Source: Limanda limanda (taxonomy: Eukaryota; Chordata; Actinopteri; Pleuronectiformes; Pleuronectidae). From it: a stretch of 64,000 nt of DNA. The notes beneath the pieces are model-generated. The model searched no databases. It saw nothing but the letters and a program-made list of their open reading frames with translations, and was not told where the DNA came from. Below are positions 11,972 through 23,918 of the stretch, piece by piece. How positions within the stretch are numbered: position 1 is the first letter of the stretch; the number at the start of each line of letters is the position of its first letter. The DNA lies in NCBI RefSeq assembly GCF_963576545.1, contig NC_083651.1, positions 9,306,386 through 9,370,385 of the forward strand, read 5' to 3'. The translations under genes were made by a program, and so were the position numbers.

Positions 11972-12157
11972 TTACCTTGTCATATACAGACATAAATATA
12001 AACATTTTGTTTTGTTATAGGCTGATTTGAGCCATGAGGAAACTTTGGGCACTTGACAATATGCTTCTGCATCTTTCTTAACACAGGTCTTTGCACAGTA
12101 TTTGCAAATGTACACAGCCTTTCCTTCTACATTGGATTGGGTGAAATGTCTCCACAT
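11972..12157 (-). pseudogene. BED zinc-finger remnant of a hAT transposase
   Basis: The - strand frame begins W-R-H-F-T-Q-S and continues into an ICKYCAK motif, which fits the BED finger pattern of an aromatic/W-x-H-F stretch followed by CxxC. The expected downstream H-x(3-5)-H/C pair is not visible; only 'DAEAYCQVPK' follows. The frame ends after 61 residues. BED fingers bind DNA in hAT transposases and in domesticated ZBED genes. Here the rest of the transposase is missing, so this is a relic. It lies wholly inside the element bounded by the target-site duplication. Confidence 0.6.
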
Positions 12158-12346
12158 ATGAGATATCCATACATCTTTAACATAGAGTTTTGAATTATGT
12201 TTTTATTGCTCACCATTTAATTTGCGTATTTTATTTTTTTTCAAAATTCCCAAAATTCCTGAGCTACATCGTCCCATGGAAAGTTTCCGGAAAGTTTCCG
12301 GAAATTTACCCGAAACTTTCCGCCCCTTTGCAACCCTAGTTTCTAT

Positions 12347-13203
12347 ACAGTTGAACCTCCCTGGTTAAAACAAAAAACTCCTTTCTGAATTCCAGCCTTT
12401 TTGCACACTTACATAATCAACAGCTCTTCCCATAGTGTCTGTCCATATTTAACATAGGAGGCTCGCTTTTAATGGCATCTGCTTCACTGGTGGATGACCC
12501 TTTTGATCCAGAGATAGCCCAAGGTTTCCTCTAATGGCTTTTCCACGTGCAGTTATTCAAAGGCCAGCGACCTTGTGTGGCTTCCTGCTCTTTCCGTGTA
12601 CCTTTGGTTACATCCCGGCTATTGCATAATGTTGCACTGTTCAACACAACTGTGTTCGATACAGACACGGACCTCGCCCTCATGCAGACTAATTGCCTCC
12701 AACAGGTCACAGCCAAACGCTTGTTGCCTTCACTCAGCCCCGAGTACAGTTTCATTGAGATTCAAAAAGCCTCGTTCACTGTCTGCATATTCTGTATTAT
12801 AATGTGTGTCAGCCAGCCCCCTTCATTGATGTGTAAATGCGGAATTTTCTGCTGTTTGCCGGAGCTTCCATCTATTACCATAAAGATCGCCGTGGTGGAG
12901 TTGTGATGGCCAATGTGTTTTTATTTCGACCTCCCACGCAGCAGCAGGGTCTGCCCGAGCAGCCGCCTCTTGAAAAGAGGAACATTGATCATTGATCTCT
13001 CAGTTTCAGAGGCTAATCTTTCCTTTATTGAAGATGAACCAGGCAGCGCTGCTTCTGCTTCCTTTTCAGTTCTGGAGATTCAATGCGTTCGGTCCACAGC
13101 ACAGAGGCGAATCAATCGCGGTGTATTTACTGTATCTACTGGGGCAATAAATTTAGATTGGACATTCAGAGAGGTGTGTATGCAATGTCTGAATCTGAGG
13201 CAG
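12347..13203. other. No gene seen
   Basis: Overlapping open frames at 12531-12906 lie on both strands. None has a recognisable domain, and the codon pattern is not convincing. Confidence 0.5.
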
Positions 13204-13406
13204 CCTTCATACCTTTTTGGTCCAGACTTTGGGACTTTTCAGTTTACTCCGAACAAAAATAACACAGTTCAGACCAGCAGATCAAAACACAGTCCGTCTG
13301 AAAGAGGTGGTCTTGCTCCGGATCAAATGAACCATGATTTAAATCCTTTGCAGAGTGAAAAACTGTATTTCAGGATAGTTTGGACTTTCGGACCAATTGC
13401 ATGAGG
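13204..13406. mobile_element. Possible small MITE
   Basis: The left end reads CCTTCATACCTTTTTGGTCC and the right end, on the - strand, CCTCATGCAATTGGTCCG. These form an imperfect inverted repeat around about 200 bp containing 'GTTCAGACC' phrases typical of fish MITEs. No clear target duplication was identified, so boundaries and class are tentative. Confidence 0.35.
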
Positions 13407-16012
13407 TAAATCAAAAGCAGCTCACAGGATTGCTTGTCTTTGCCTCAAAAGGTGGAAAAATGCCTCAGCAGATGTAATGTTTGAACGATGATGATGTTCA
13501 TTTTGCTGGTTGAAATACCATAATGATTTTACAGTTGCAACACAGTTAATGACTCATTTGTAGTAGCTGTAATAGCTGAATTGACAAAATGTCGACTTCA
13601 CGGTCGCCTACAAATAGGTCAATGTCAAGTATAGGCAGATGCAGCCCATGTAGGTGATGGCGACGGGACATTTGTTTTTTATATAAATACTATAGTGTGC
13701 TCCCTACATTACAATGTGAAACCAAAACAAAGACATGGTTCAGACTACAGGTGTGAAAACAGCTTAATGATTCAGATTCAGACTTTTGCGAGTGGCATTT
13801 GGAAGAAAATGGGACAATCAGAGGAAGCGGATCAGTTTAACATTTTTAAGAAAGTGCCTCTTTCTCATTTACCTGTGGCTGGAAATGATGATAATGACAC
13901 AGTCCTGCATTACATCGCTTCCTCTATCCATATCTTTGGTGTCTTTTGGAGGAGACCAACCAAGGCAGACTGATTAGAGGCATATATAGGCGGTGCACTA
14001 AGAGACCCAGCTCCGAGAGGGACTTACTGTAGAGACTGATAGATCGACAGGAAAATTGGATTTCAAGGCTTCCCATCAGGAGGGCTGGGTTTATTCGGTG
14101 TAGTGCGCGGCTGCAGGCATGCTGATTATGATAGCAGGCTCCCCTCTGCACATGGGGATATAAATCAGCCAATACAGCGCTCAGGAGGATGCATGTGCAC
14201 ACACTCACACTGTCTTCTGACATATTAATTCACAAACACATCTGAGGATATGGGTCATTTTTCTCTACTTAACATCTGACATGTAAATTCCAGTTTAATG
14301 GAGTTCGGCTGCAGCGTCTCCTTCCTATCAGACCTGCGGATGGGAAATTTAATAACGATGAGGTAAATGGGTCATGTTGGTTACGTGTGGCCTCTGTTTT
14401 TCATTTAGTTCCTGTTTTCCAGACTGTTCCTTGCCTGGTCCAATCAATAAAAACACACACATTTAGGTTGCCAGCATATTCGGCTGTTGATGAGCAGAAA
14501 AGATCTTCTCAACATATTATCCTGCACAGGATCGCAATATGAAACGCTGCCATGGTCTGTGCATCTAGAGTAGGAAGCTTCTGTCTTGTTATTTTATACA
14601 GTTTTTGTAATTGATAAGTTGTTGAAATAATCATTAAGATTCTTTGGTTGCTGTCTTGTTTTAAATTAACTGAATATCTCTGAAATAACAAACAAACAGA
14701 TCTATATCTCCATATTTGACCCCAGACTATACCTTCATGTGTGAAAATGGCTCGAGTCATAAGATACGATTAGAGGATCCTGTCACAGAACAACTACAGT
14801 CCACACACATAGACTCATTTCATTCAACACCACAATTGTAAACCTCATACTTGTGCTTGAGGAGTCATTATAATTCACTGTCTGGGAAGAATGAGCGTCG
14901 CTACCAGATTTCCTGACGGTGCATTCAGTAGTTGTTGAGATATTCTGTCAGGACCAAAGTTTCCAGAGTGACTTTCAAACTGAATAGAATAAGTAAGAGA
15001 TATTCATTCATCTCCGATATGAAACTGAAATCCACCAGAGTGTTCACACAAAATATGAAATCAGCAAGTCAAATGTAAAGTATGATAATGACTGCCGAGG
15101 TAGGATGAAGTCAGACTTTATTACCAAAATAACAGCAGTGCAGTTATGGCAAACCCAGTACTAAACTTTTAAACTTACCTTGTAAACATTCACATCCCTT
15201 TTTTAAAATATATTTTTTTCTATATGATTATGTTATAAATGCTGCTGTTACAACTGATTCTCCTGAACTGGAGATTCAGTTATCCTTCCCTTTAACTCTC
15301 TGTTGTGGGGATCGACACTAATGTTGAAAAGTCCTAGTCGATGGTGCTAGAGCTCTGGTCGCCTATTTATTCAGAATTTTAAATAATTAATATTGAACAT
15401 ATCATGTATACAATTCGCACCAAATTCGACTTTGTTCCTTTTTGGAACCTGAACAATACAGAGGGGAAGTGTGACGCCGATACAACAAACAGTTCTTAAG
15501 ATATGCATTACAAATACAGGCAGAGATTTTTGGAATTCCTGGATATCGACACACTGAGGAGTAGTGGAGCTACTTCTGTTTGACCAAATGAACCCAACTT
15601 CAAGACCCAGTTGATGGTTTGTATTTAGTTCAGTGTGTCCAGCCTGTGGCCGCTCTCCTGTAAGTGTATCACTGTGTTCCTTTGTGCAATGTGCCCTGCA
15701 TCAAAGTCCACCCATGGCACCCATCACTCTATCGATTGTCGGGCATTAAAGGGCTGCGCTGTGCCCCACAATGCCGCTGTGGTTTTTCTAAGTCATCAAC
15801 CACCAGATAAACCCACTGGCAAAGGACGTGTTTTTACGGCATCCTGTATTAACACACTCTGCCTCCTCCCTTCGATATGTAAACAATCCCTCCAGCCAAG
15901 AGGGTCAACAACGATGCATTGTTGCTGTGTAGGAACAGTAACAGCTATTGTGCAGCATTGAGCTCTCTGCATATTGTTAACCTCGCTGCCTGTGCACACA
16001 CTAGGCCTCCCC
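13407..16012. other. No gene seen
   Basis: Non-coding. Moderately AT-rich. No splice pattern or repeat family that I can name. Confidence 0.5.
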
Positions 16013-16084
<72 letters not shown>

Positions 16085-16095
16085 TGTGTGTGTGT
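16013..16095 (+). repeat. (TG)n microsatellite
   Basis: TG dinucleotide run with two TTTG interruptions, about 83 bp. Confidence 0.97.
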
Positions 16096-16864
16096 TAGGA
16101 GTGAGTCCTGTCCTGTGTGTGCCGCTTCGGGAAAAACCCTGCGCTCCAGTCGGCTGCTTCATGCTTTCAGGCTCCCACGGTTACTTACCCTTCACTAAAA
16201 GCAGTCTCACCCTCTTTCATCCCCTCGTGAGGCTCCTCCCCTGAGTCACGGAGACTGTGCTAAATTTGGCAGGCCTCAAAAAGTCCTGGTGTGGCACGTT
16301 CTCATTGAGTTTGCACCTCTCAAATGCGTCCTCCCTCTCTATCTTTCTCGTTTCCTTCCCTCTCTCCCTCCCTCCTCATTAAAAGGCTTGTCCGTGACTC
16401 ACCCACGGCAGAGCGAGGGCCCTTTGAATTATTGAACCAGTGGTGGAGACCTCATAAATTATCTAGCCGTGTGTCGCCGGGCGGAGCAGGGCAGCTCAGT
16501 GGATACATCTCATCTCGACCCCTCGGTGTCAGTACCACCTATACCTCTGGATGGGTGTGATCACGGGACATGGCCAAACTGAATACAAACACACATATGC
16601 AGTGTATCATACACTCTGCAGTAAAAAACCATTTTTTTCTGGCTTCGACAGAACCGTGTGTGGGCTTTTAAACCAGAATTTACAAAGGAGTTGCACAGGC
16701 GAAGCTTATCTACCTCACATTGAGACATCCAACCGTAATTAGTCGACATACACTAGATTTACTTCCAACTAACTAGAATCATGTATCAAATAACTAAAAG
16801 TAAAAGTTTCACTCAAATGTGCGAAACATTGACTGTTTATAAAAATTTTAATAATAATTCTAAC
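16096..16864. other. No gene seen
   Basis: Pyrimidine-rich around 16330-16380, otherwise ordinary. No supported gene. Confidence 0.5.
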
Positions 16865-17030
16865 AAATGATATAAATGAACGACGTGACAGCTCCCCAAA
16901 GGTGAAGCCTAAGCATCTCCATCACTCCTGTGGCTGCCTGGACTATAGATCATAAACCCTACCTCCTCCATGTTAGCAGATGGGACATGGACCAAAGTAA
17001 AAACCCTGCCTTAAATACATTTTTCTCAAA
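16865..17030 (+). repeat. Dispersed fish repeat, family B copy
   Basis: Contains 'GACAGCTCCCCAAAGGTGAAGCC', 'TGTGGCTGCCTGG', 'CATAAACCCTACCTCCTCCATG' and 'AGCAGATGGGACATGG', matching the family B order seen at 36990-37220. Confidence 0.65.
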
Positions 17031-18135
17031 AGATGGTTACTGTTATTTCAAGTAGTTCTAATTTTTCCAGGAAATTTTGTTTGAATTAGTTGTTTGATGC
17101 TGTAAAAAAACATCATGATTGACAGCTGTGATTGAGGCAATTGGTTGAATATTCACATACATGTTTAACACTTTAAGATCCAACCCTTACTAAAGCATAA
17201 GTTATGCAAGAGAGTCAATAAGAATAAATGGGGGAACTTTAGGAACAAAGTATGTCTGAAAACAGCGATCCATTTTAAGTGCTGATTTATCTGCAGATTA
17301 TTTTCTTAATTAAAGGTCCATTCACTGGAAATATTTCAGTTGAGTTTATCCCCAAATCATCTTTTGGTGTCTTGCTCACAATCGTACACACACATTTGAG
17401 ATGCTGCAAAATGGAGCTCATGTGTTTTTGTTGTGAACGGTTTTGCACATGTCGTCCACACCACCTGCCTGTTTATATTTATATGTGAGCAGCACCTGCC
17501 ATGGTTTTACCAGCACGTGCGGTAGAATTGTACGATTCAATTGCCATCTTAGCCGCAATTACATCCAGTATGTCACTGCATATTCATCCCTAATAAACAT
17601 TAACATGCAGACCAACCTCCAACCTCTGATGAACCCCCTCCTGTGGTCACCATATTGATTTTTGGACTTGTGATTGAGCTGCTGAACATTGAAGAAGCAC
17701 TTTACCAGACATGGACGTTTTACTGTTTCTGTTGATGGCAGGGAGCTTTGTGATGCAGAACACCGGGCGTTTAGTGAGCACACCCCTACTGTGAGCGGGC
17801 TGCATTGACCACTGCTAACTGCGTCACCGGTGCTTTATAGAGCTCTGTGAATAATGGAGTCAGTCTAAAATAAGCGGTGAAGAAAGCGACATTATGGACG
17901 TGAGAAACGAAAGAGGTTGTTGGCTAATTTTGGCAATAAGGCATCTGCTGCTCTGTTTGTCGCATAGACTCAAACACACCATGAGCCTTCTGGCTAACGC
18001 ATGCATGGGGCCTTTCATGACTGGAGTTCCCAACGGAAATCAAGGTTATGGGATGTGCCCAGCAAACAGCAAATGCAAATAATAATACATGAAAGCACAT
18101 GCTCTCATATGTTTGAAGCATCAAATTCGTCACAG
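17031..18135. other. No gene seen
   Basis: No exon, RNA gene or named repeat can be supported. Confidence 0.5.
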
Positions 18136-18139
18136 TCGT

Positions 18140-18370
18140 CTTAAGCTGTTTTCAGACATGACCTGCGGAGGAACTCTGGAGAATGGGGTCCAGTCTTTCC
18201 TTTCTCACATACACAACCCAGCAGTAGGTTCTCTGCTGAGACGCATTCACAATAGCAACAGATACAACCCAGGCGTCGGCTCTTATCGCCACAAACTCTC
18301 CTGACATCTTCGTCTGTGTCTTTTTCGTGCGTGACACCGCTTTTTCATCTCCTGCTTTATTCTCCCATGG
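18140..18370 (+). repeat. Dispersed repeat, family C copy
   Basis: Shares 'GGCTCTTATCGCCA', 'TGACATCTTCGTCTGTGTCTTTT' and 'TTTTTCATCTCCTGC' with the family C copies near 24240 and 48880. Non-coding. Confidence 0.5.
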
Positions 18371-18780
18371 GCTCCTATGGACTTTATATCAAAACATAAC
18401 CTCCTTGGCCTAGGTAAAAATAAACGGAGGCGGATTTCTGTGCAACTTAATCATTGATTCAGACAGACAGAAGAGTTTTGTAAGGATCTGTTTACGGAGA
18501 GATGATAAATCATGAGACTATGACAGGAACGGCTCCAGTGACTCTATTGTTCTTTGCCACATTTATCCAGGTTTTAACGTTGGGTGTTTTACAGAGACGT
18601 CTGGACGGCGGTGGCTTTACTTTTATCCGGGACGCTCTGTGAAGTTCTGTATGTAATCCAGGTCATTGAACGACAGGGCAGCTGTCATTTCATTCACTCT
18701 GAGAATAAAGTCAGGGACGATGGAGGATTAATCAAGTGTCCAAACTGGGATGATGACACAGCACCTGCCTCTACTTGGCT

Positions 18781-18835
18781 GTGTGTGTGTGTGTTTGTTT
18801 GTATGTGTGTGTGTGTATGTGTGTGTGTATGTGTG
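18781..18835 (+). repeat. Interrupted (TG)n
   Basis: TG run broken by TTTG and TATG units. Confidence 0.95.
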
Positions 18836-18988
18836 CTCGAGTACCAGAAAGCAAATCACAACTCAAACACAACAGCCGCTTCTCGGTTGCTATGCCAACC
18901 ACAAGGGCTGTTCATGGCGGAGCATGCTCAGTTTGGCTCCCGTCCATGTAACAATAGCCAGTGAGAGGGCTCACACACACACACTCTG

Positions 18989-18990
<2 letters not shown>

Positions 18991-19078
<88 letters not shown>
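18991..19078 (+). repeat. (TC)44 microsatellite
   Basis: Perfect 88-bp TC run, pyrimidine-pure on the + strand, with a CA-rich lead (18971-18984). It sits immediately upstream of the candidate first exon and could adopt triplex (H-DNA) structure in a promoter. Confidence 0.97.
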
Positions 19079-19082
<4 letters not shown>

Positions 19083-19099
19083 GCACTTACTCACTCTGT

Positions 19100-19227
19100 C
19101 TCTCTCCTCCTCACACACTCTACTCCAGCTCGCAGTGGGAGTGAGACGGAGAGGAGAGGCTGCCTGCTGCGCTGCGGAGCTCATGACACACGCCGAACCA
19201 GCAGAAACACGCTCGCTCACAACAAAG
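19100..19227 (+). promoter_or_regulatory. Candidate untranslated first exon with strong donor
   Basis: GC- and CpG-richer than its surroundings and purine-rich (GGGAGTGAGACGGAGAGGAG). It ends ...ACAAAG|GTGAGT at 19227/19228, an almost ideal splice donor. It lies on the same strand as, and 24 kb upstream of, the acceptor at 43171/43172 that opens the RhoGEF exon, and no better candidate is seen between them. The left edge is a guess. If joined to 43172, the ATG at 19182 would give a 22-codon upstream ORF ending at an in-frame TGA in the next exon. The link is inferred, not shown. Confidence 0.35.
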
Positions 19228-19960
19228 GTGAGTACTCAGACCGGCAAAGGCGGATTATTCCAGCCGTTAGATTTCCTGCGATGAGGAGTTTCTAGCATCT
19301 GTAGCTTCTCTGCTGAAAGGAGCTGCAGAGTGGAGCGACCAGAGATGTGAGGAAGCATGTGCTCTGCTTTGTGAATGACAGGATAGCATGTTTCCCCTTT
19401 TTGAAAAATATATACAATATATATTTGTCCTTGTTCCAGCATGCTGCAACCTTTAAATGGATATGTTCATTTTTTATGAATGGCTGAAGCAGATTGAGAA
19501 TTTATTCTGCTCAATCGGAGGTGTAGTAGTTGACAAAGCAGGGATCGCTCAATAATTCATGTAGCCTTGTGTGTAGGAAAGTCAGGGGATGACAGCAGGT
19601 GTAATGTGATGCTTTGCATGGACACAGAAAGCTGTTTGAGGACAGGGCAGCTCAGTTTTACAACCTCCTGTCTGATTATTCACATCATCACGCCACACAG
19701 GAAGAGTTTTATAGGCTGATCTTTGAACGCTCACCTCACATCAACGTCTCCTCCAGAAGAAATGGAGGACACATGGGTGGATATTGTTGTGGATTCTTTG
19801 TCATCTCTGGGAATGTTATATGATCTGCAGGTGTGGGGAATGTGAGGAGCTTCTCCTCTTGCTTCGCTGACCCTGACATTTTGTGTGTGCGAGTGTGTAT
19901 CAGGGGAAGTCTCTGCGAAGGATATCTTCAGTATTATTGTGTAGTCTCGGCCCATTTCTC

Positions 19961-19992
19961 CACACACACACACACACAGACACACACACACA

Positions 19993-20078
<86 letters not shown>
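19961..20078 (+). repeat. (CA)n microsatellite
   Basis: About 118 bp of CA with two GA interruptions in the first 35 bp. Confidence 0.98.
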
Positions 20079-20082
<4 letters not shown>

Positions 20083-21404
20083 GTTACTAACTGCCTCCCA
20101 CGAGATTAATTGTTGTGGCGGATAAATTCCTCCGCAGCCTGGTGTGTTTGTGCTGGTGTGTGTTCACAGAGCATCATCTGACCTGGTCTGTGGCCTCATA
20201 TGTAAACTAGAGCTCTAACCAGTGATGGGTTATCAGGTTGGAATTAAAATATTATATTATTGACAATATTCTTTTTGTCAATTTTGTTATACTTGTGTCA
20301 TGAGTTGTAAGTAGCCATATCAACCTTTTGATGTTTTACTATATTATCATTATTCCTCTGTTTACAATGCAACCTCCACTTACGTCACAGTAGGAGTCAA
20401 ACTTATGTATTAATGAACAGTAATAGCTGATTACCAGCTGTGTGTTACACTATATTGGGTTTTAAATCTTTAAATACTTACTCATTAATAGTAATATGAA
20501 TATTGTCATTATAATATTTGACACAATACATTTGCCAATAAAGCCAACCATGAGGTGGCGATCCAGATATTTTGGCCTCACTTTTGCCGAGTAACCATGT
20601 GACAAAAACCTGAAAAACTCACAGCCTTTTCAGGTTATATGCTCCTAAAGTTAGTTTTTACATTGCGTATTCATTACATTATTTATAAAAGGTAATGTAC
20701 AATATGTTTATTAGTTTTCTTGTTGAAAACATCTGTCTACTGCAGTTTAAATTAGGCTTTGTCGTAAATCAAATCTATGAGCTCAAAGTTAATGTTACCC
20801 CTTTCACTTAAGTCATTCAATTTATTGTTAGATTAACATTACTTGGTGAGGTTTTTAATGCTCTGTCGTTGATGTTTGAATTGTTAATTTCCTTTCAATC
20901 ATTTGACTGATTGTTTTGGCTCGTATATAAACGATTATCGGTTTGCTCCTTTCTGCCCCTAGTGGGTCAACACATGGAGGAATAGCACGGAAATTGAATC
21001 TGACGGGAAAATGGAAAAATAAGAGATGAGAGGATGGGACGCTGGAAACAGAAGAGGTACAGAAAATACATAGTTGTGGAGTGATGGATGGCAGACGGGG
21101 ATAGAGAGAAGCACTCTTCACCCTGCGGGAAATTGGAAAATAAATCGAGTTGATGGAAGCAGGTTTGCATAGAGATATTGATGCTGGGCTGTGGGAGGCC
21201 AGAGGTTTGGACTCGAAGCTTAGGAAGTTCACGCAAGGTTAATCATCTCTTTACACACCAGTTAGGACGAGCTAAAGGCTTCCTGGGGGTTGTAATTAGT
21301 TATTTCCTTCTGCCATTGATACAAAGATACAGTCCACCATGGCTGGATGTCCATTTTGAGTCTAAGTAAATAGATCTTAAATGTATTCTTTGGAATATTT
21401 TAGT
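20079..21404. other. No gene seen
   Basis: AT-rich non-coding DNA. The open frames at 20855-21236 on the - strand show no domain. Confidence 0.5.
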
Positions 21405-21957
21405 CAGAATGACGTAAAGGAGGTTTTTTTCTATCTCCATTTTCGTTAGATTGTGATCAAGATCATTCAAAAATCACCAAATGGATTCCCACGAAACTAA
21501 GTGGAAGGATGGGACATAACATAACATTTTGAGGCAGATCAGGTCAAAGGGGTAGATACAGGATTTATTTTATTCCTTTATTTAATTTTGCGAGGTTGGG
21601 CATTTTTATGACCTTTTCACTGACTTCCAGTCAGACCTTAGTGATAAGAGTCTGGCACATTAAGGGAACTAATATCTATGAGTGTGTGACATTTGGTTGG
21701 AATTTTGGCAGAGGATTTGTGTGCTCTACTATTTTAGCTTTAGTTTGTTTGTTTGTGAGCAGGATTACGCAAATACATTTTCCCCAACTTCCACAGGAGA
21801 AAGTTATGAATCTTGATGAAAAAATCTGGCATGTTAAGGGGACTCCTGTCTCTTCGGTGCAGAGTCAAATAAAAATCTGGATCTTTCAAATTTAAATGTG
21901 GTTTCTTCGGGGGACTGTCAGGCTTTTGCGGAATATGTGCTCTACTGAGTACCATTG
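21405..21957 (+). repeat. Dispersed fish repeat, family A, long composite copy
   Basis: Starts with an AGGAGGTTTTTTTC-type end, runs through 'GGATTCCCACGAAACTAAGTGG', 'AATCTTGATGAAAAAATCTGGCATG', 'CAAATAAAAATCTGG' and 'TTAAATGTGGTTTC', and ends with 'GGCTTTTGCGGAATATGTGCTCTACTGAGTACC'. Repeated internal phrases show a nested or partly duplicated copy. Non-coding. Confidence 0.65.
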
Positions 21958-22261
21958 TAGTTCCTCTGGCATCAAACAATCTAGAAAAAAAAGCAGTTGT
22001 TGTTGGAGTCTGTCCTGTGTGTGGGGCAGAATATTAAGTGGAACCCAGTTTGGTGCTGTCAAGTTAGATTTTTCAGAGCTCAGAGTGGTTTGATGGCTGC
22101 GGAGCCGACAGACGGTGTGTGAGTAATGTAACACTTCCACGATATGAGGGAAACCTTCTCTTCATGATTGTTTTTGTCTTCTTTCCCTTCCTCTTTTGCG
22201 GTAAACAGATTTTGGAGACAATGTGTGGTTGTAAATGTCAACAACAACAGGAGAATGTCTG

Positions 22262-22492
22262 TAGCATTTTGGGGGAGGGTATGGGACCTGGACAGAGTGT
22301 ACAGTCCTTTAGGAATACTTTCCCCGGGGTCGACCCAAAACTCACTGGAGGGACTATATTTCCCATCTTGCCATGGAAATGCCTGGGATCCCCCAATAAG
22401 AGTTGAAAAGTGTTGCTAGGGAGAGTGATACCCTACTCGGCCGGCGACGTCAATGACCCTGGTCCGGTTAAGTGGAAGACGATGGATGGATG
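22262..22492 (+). mobile_element. LINE 3' end, truncated
   Basis: A 'TTTCCCCGGGGTCGACCCAAAACTCACTGGAGGGACTATAT' block leads to 'TGGAAATGCCTGGGATCCCCCAATAAGAG', 'GTTGCTAGGGAGAG' and a tail of GTTAAGTGGAAGACGATGGATGGATGG. This matches the 3' region and GATGG tail of the fish non-LTR retrotransposons that I know in this form. Only the 3' end is present, as expected of 5'-truncated LINE copies. The exact clade is not certain. Confidence 0.6.
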
Positions 22493-22830
22493 GATTAACT
22501 AGCAGCATTACACACACACACAAAGACATCACAGGGTTCATCCAGGCCTGGAGTGTTGACGCTTGTTAGCCAGGTCCCTGTAAACTGTGGAGACAGTCGA
22601 TCAATGACCATCATTCCTCCTCATCTCCAAACCCAGCGCCCACCCATCCCCTCTCCTCTCTGTCACTTTCACTCCTCTCACGTCCTCTCTCTCTTGTCCT
22701 CTGTAAGTCATCACATCCCTGCAGATCTACCCTTTCTTCACTCTTATCTCTCCATCTGCCTGTCCCCCTTTTCCCTCAATGCTTCCCTGTCTTCCCTGTC
22801 TTCACTGTCAACTAAAAATCTCTCCTCTCC

Positions 22831-22986
22831 CCTCCTCTCTTCTCCTCTCCTCTCCTCTCCTCTCCTCTCCTCTCCTCTCCTCTCCTCTCCTCTCCTCTCC
22901 TCTCCTCTCCTCTCCTCTCCTCTCCTCTCCTCTCCTCTCCTCTCCTCTCCTCTCCTCTCCTCTCCTCTCCTCTCCTCTCCTCTCCT
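22831..22986 (+). repeat. (TCTCC)n pentanucleotide microsatellite
   Basis: Twenty-nine uninterrupted TCTCC units from 22841 to 22986, with a slightly irregular lead. Because the period is five, every frame stays open on both strands, which creates the long Leu/Ser/Pro and Glu/Arg frames seen there. These are not genes. Confidence 0.98.
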
Positions 22987-22989
22987 AAA

Positions 22990-23855
22990 ACCTCTGAAGG
23001 AGAAAGAAGAAAGGGGATTCTCCTGCTTCCCCTGCTTTCTATAATTTCACTCCTTTCCTCCTCCTCGTCTTCTTCTCCCCCTCTCTTCAAAGAAGGGGTG
23101 AGTCATACGATGACATCCCGAATGCCTACGGCAGATACGGATCCCTGGTTGCAGGCGTCTCTAGGAGCCAGTCAGTCGATAACCAGGCCGTGATGCATCT
23201 CCTGTGGATCCTTGTTAGAGCCGACAATGAGCCGACAAGAAAATCTTTTTGGAAAACATTGACACGCCCTCAGCAAGGTCAAGGGGCAGCATTGATCCAG
23301 AGTAGGGAAGCGACTGAGAACACATGGCTGAGTTTAAGAGCAATTGCTTTGGAATTGGGGTAATTTTATAGCCATAAATTCTTCTTTTGGGACTATTTTG
23401 AAATTTCATCTTTAGAATCTAGCAGTTCTTATTTTGTATTCTTCAATCAAACAATTAATTCACTTATTAATCAAACCCATAAAATGATGCAAGGTCGTCT
23501 AGTGACTCCTGCAGAAGGTTTTTTATGGCTGGCGAGGGGCGTTATCTGTAACATTGAGTTATTTTAGTCTTTATTTCACAAGAATGTCTGATCTCATCTC
23601 CCTGTCACGTACACTCGGACGACACTGCCCATCATCTTCCTTCTGAAACCGTTGCGTGTTATATAAACTGCTCGGGTTCACTGGACTGTGTCTGGACAGA
23701 AACAAGTGGACAGTTGGGGGGTTGTTTGCTTGTGTCACAGGCGCTGTCAGTCAGATCTGATCAAAACACATCCACGCACAGGTTTTTAGTTTTTGGAGGA
23801 TAATGAATGATAGCTTGAATGTTTGTTCCCAATCTCTGTCATGTGAAAACACGCC
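22990..23855. other. No gene seen
   Basis: No supported feature between the pentanucleotide array and the SINE fragment. Confidence 0.5.
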
Positions 23856-23918
23856 AGAAAGGGCTGCAAGCCGGAATCGAACCTGTGGCCGCTGCAGAGG
23901 ACTTTAGCCTGTGGGCAT
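23856..23918 (-). repeat. tRNA-derived SINE fragment
   Basis: On the - strand, 23873-23884 reads AGGTTCGATTCC, a near-perfect RNA polymerase III B box. Upstream, AAGTCCTCTGCAGCGGCCAC and, downstream, GGCTTGCAGCCCT match the common fish SINE of this type. The A box half is missing or diverged, so it is a fragment. Confidence 0.6.

Larger units (their letters stand above)
11822..12338 (-). mobile_element. hAT-type DNA transposon, internally deleted
   Basis: The ends are inverted repeats: TAGTGTTGCAAAA at the left and TTTGCAACCCTA at the right. They are flanked by an 8-bp duplication with one mismatch (GTTCCTAT at 11814-11821, GTTTCTAT at 12339-12346). Eight-bp duplications and TAG-GTTGC-like ends are diagnostic of the hAT superfamily. 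Inside the left end is a decamer repeat (GGAATTAACG, about 11881-11935), and inside the right end are GGAAAGTTTCC repeats, which are plausible transposase-binding subterminal repeats. The - strand retains a BED-finger remnant (11972-12157). At 517 bp it lacks the RNase H-like catalytic domain, so it can only have moved with help from another transposase. Confidence 0.8.

Noticed and set aside
12913..13404. 163-codon open frame on the + strand, the longest non-repetitive frame outside the RhoGEF
   Set aside because: No recognisable domain, no coding-like composition; its 3' half falls in a MITE-like segment (13204-13406).
21740..22140. Opposing open frames within family A repeat and LINE tail
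   Set aside because: Non-coding dispersed repeat; no reverse-transcriptase or transposase motif is seen.
22553..23044. 163-codon Ser/Leu/Pro frame
   Set aside because: Produced by the TCTCC array; the complementary strand is open as well.
23856..23918. Intact tRNA gene
   Set aside because: Only the B box is convincing; the cloverleaf cannot be formed.
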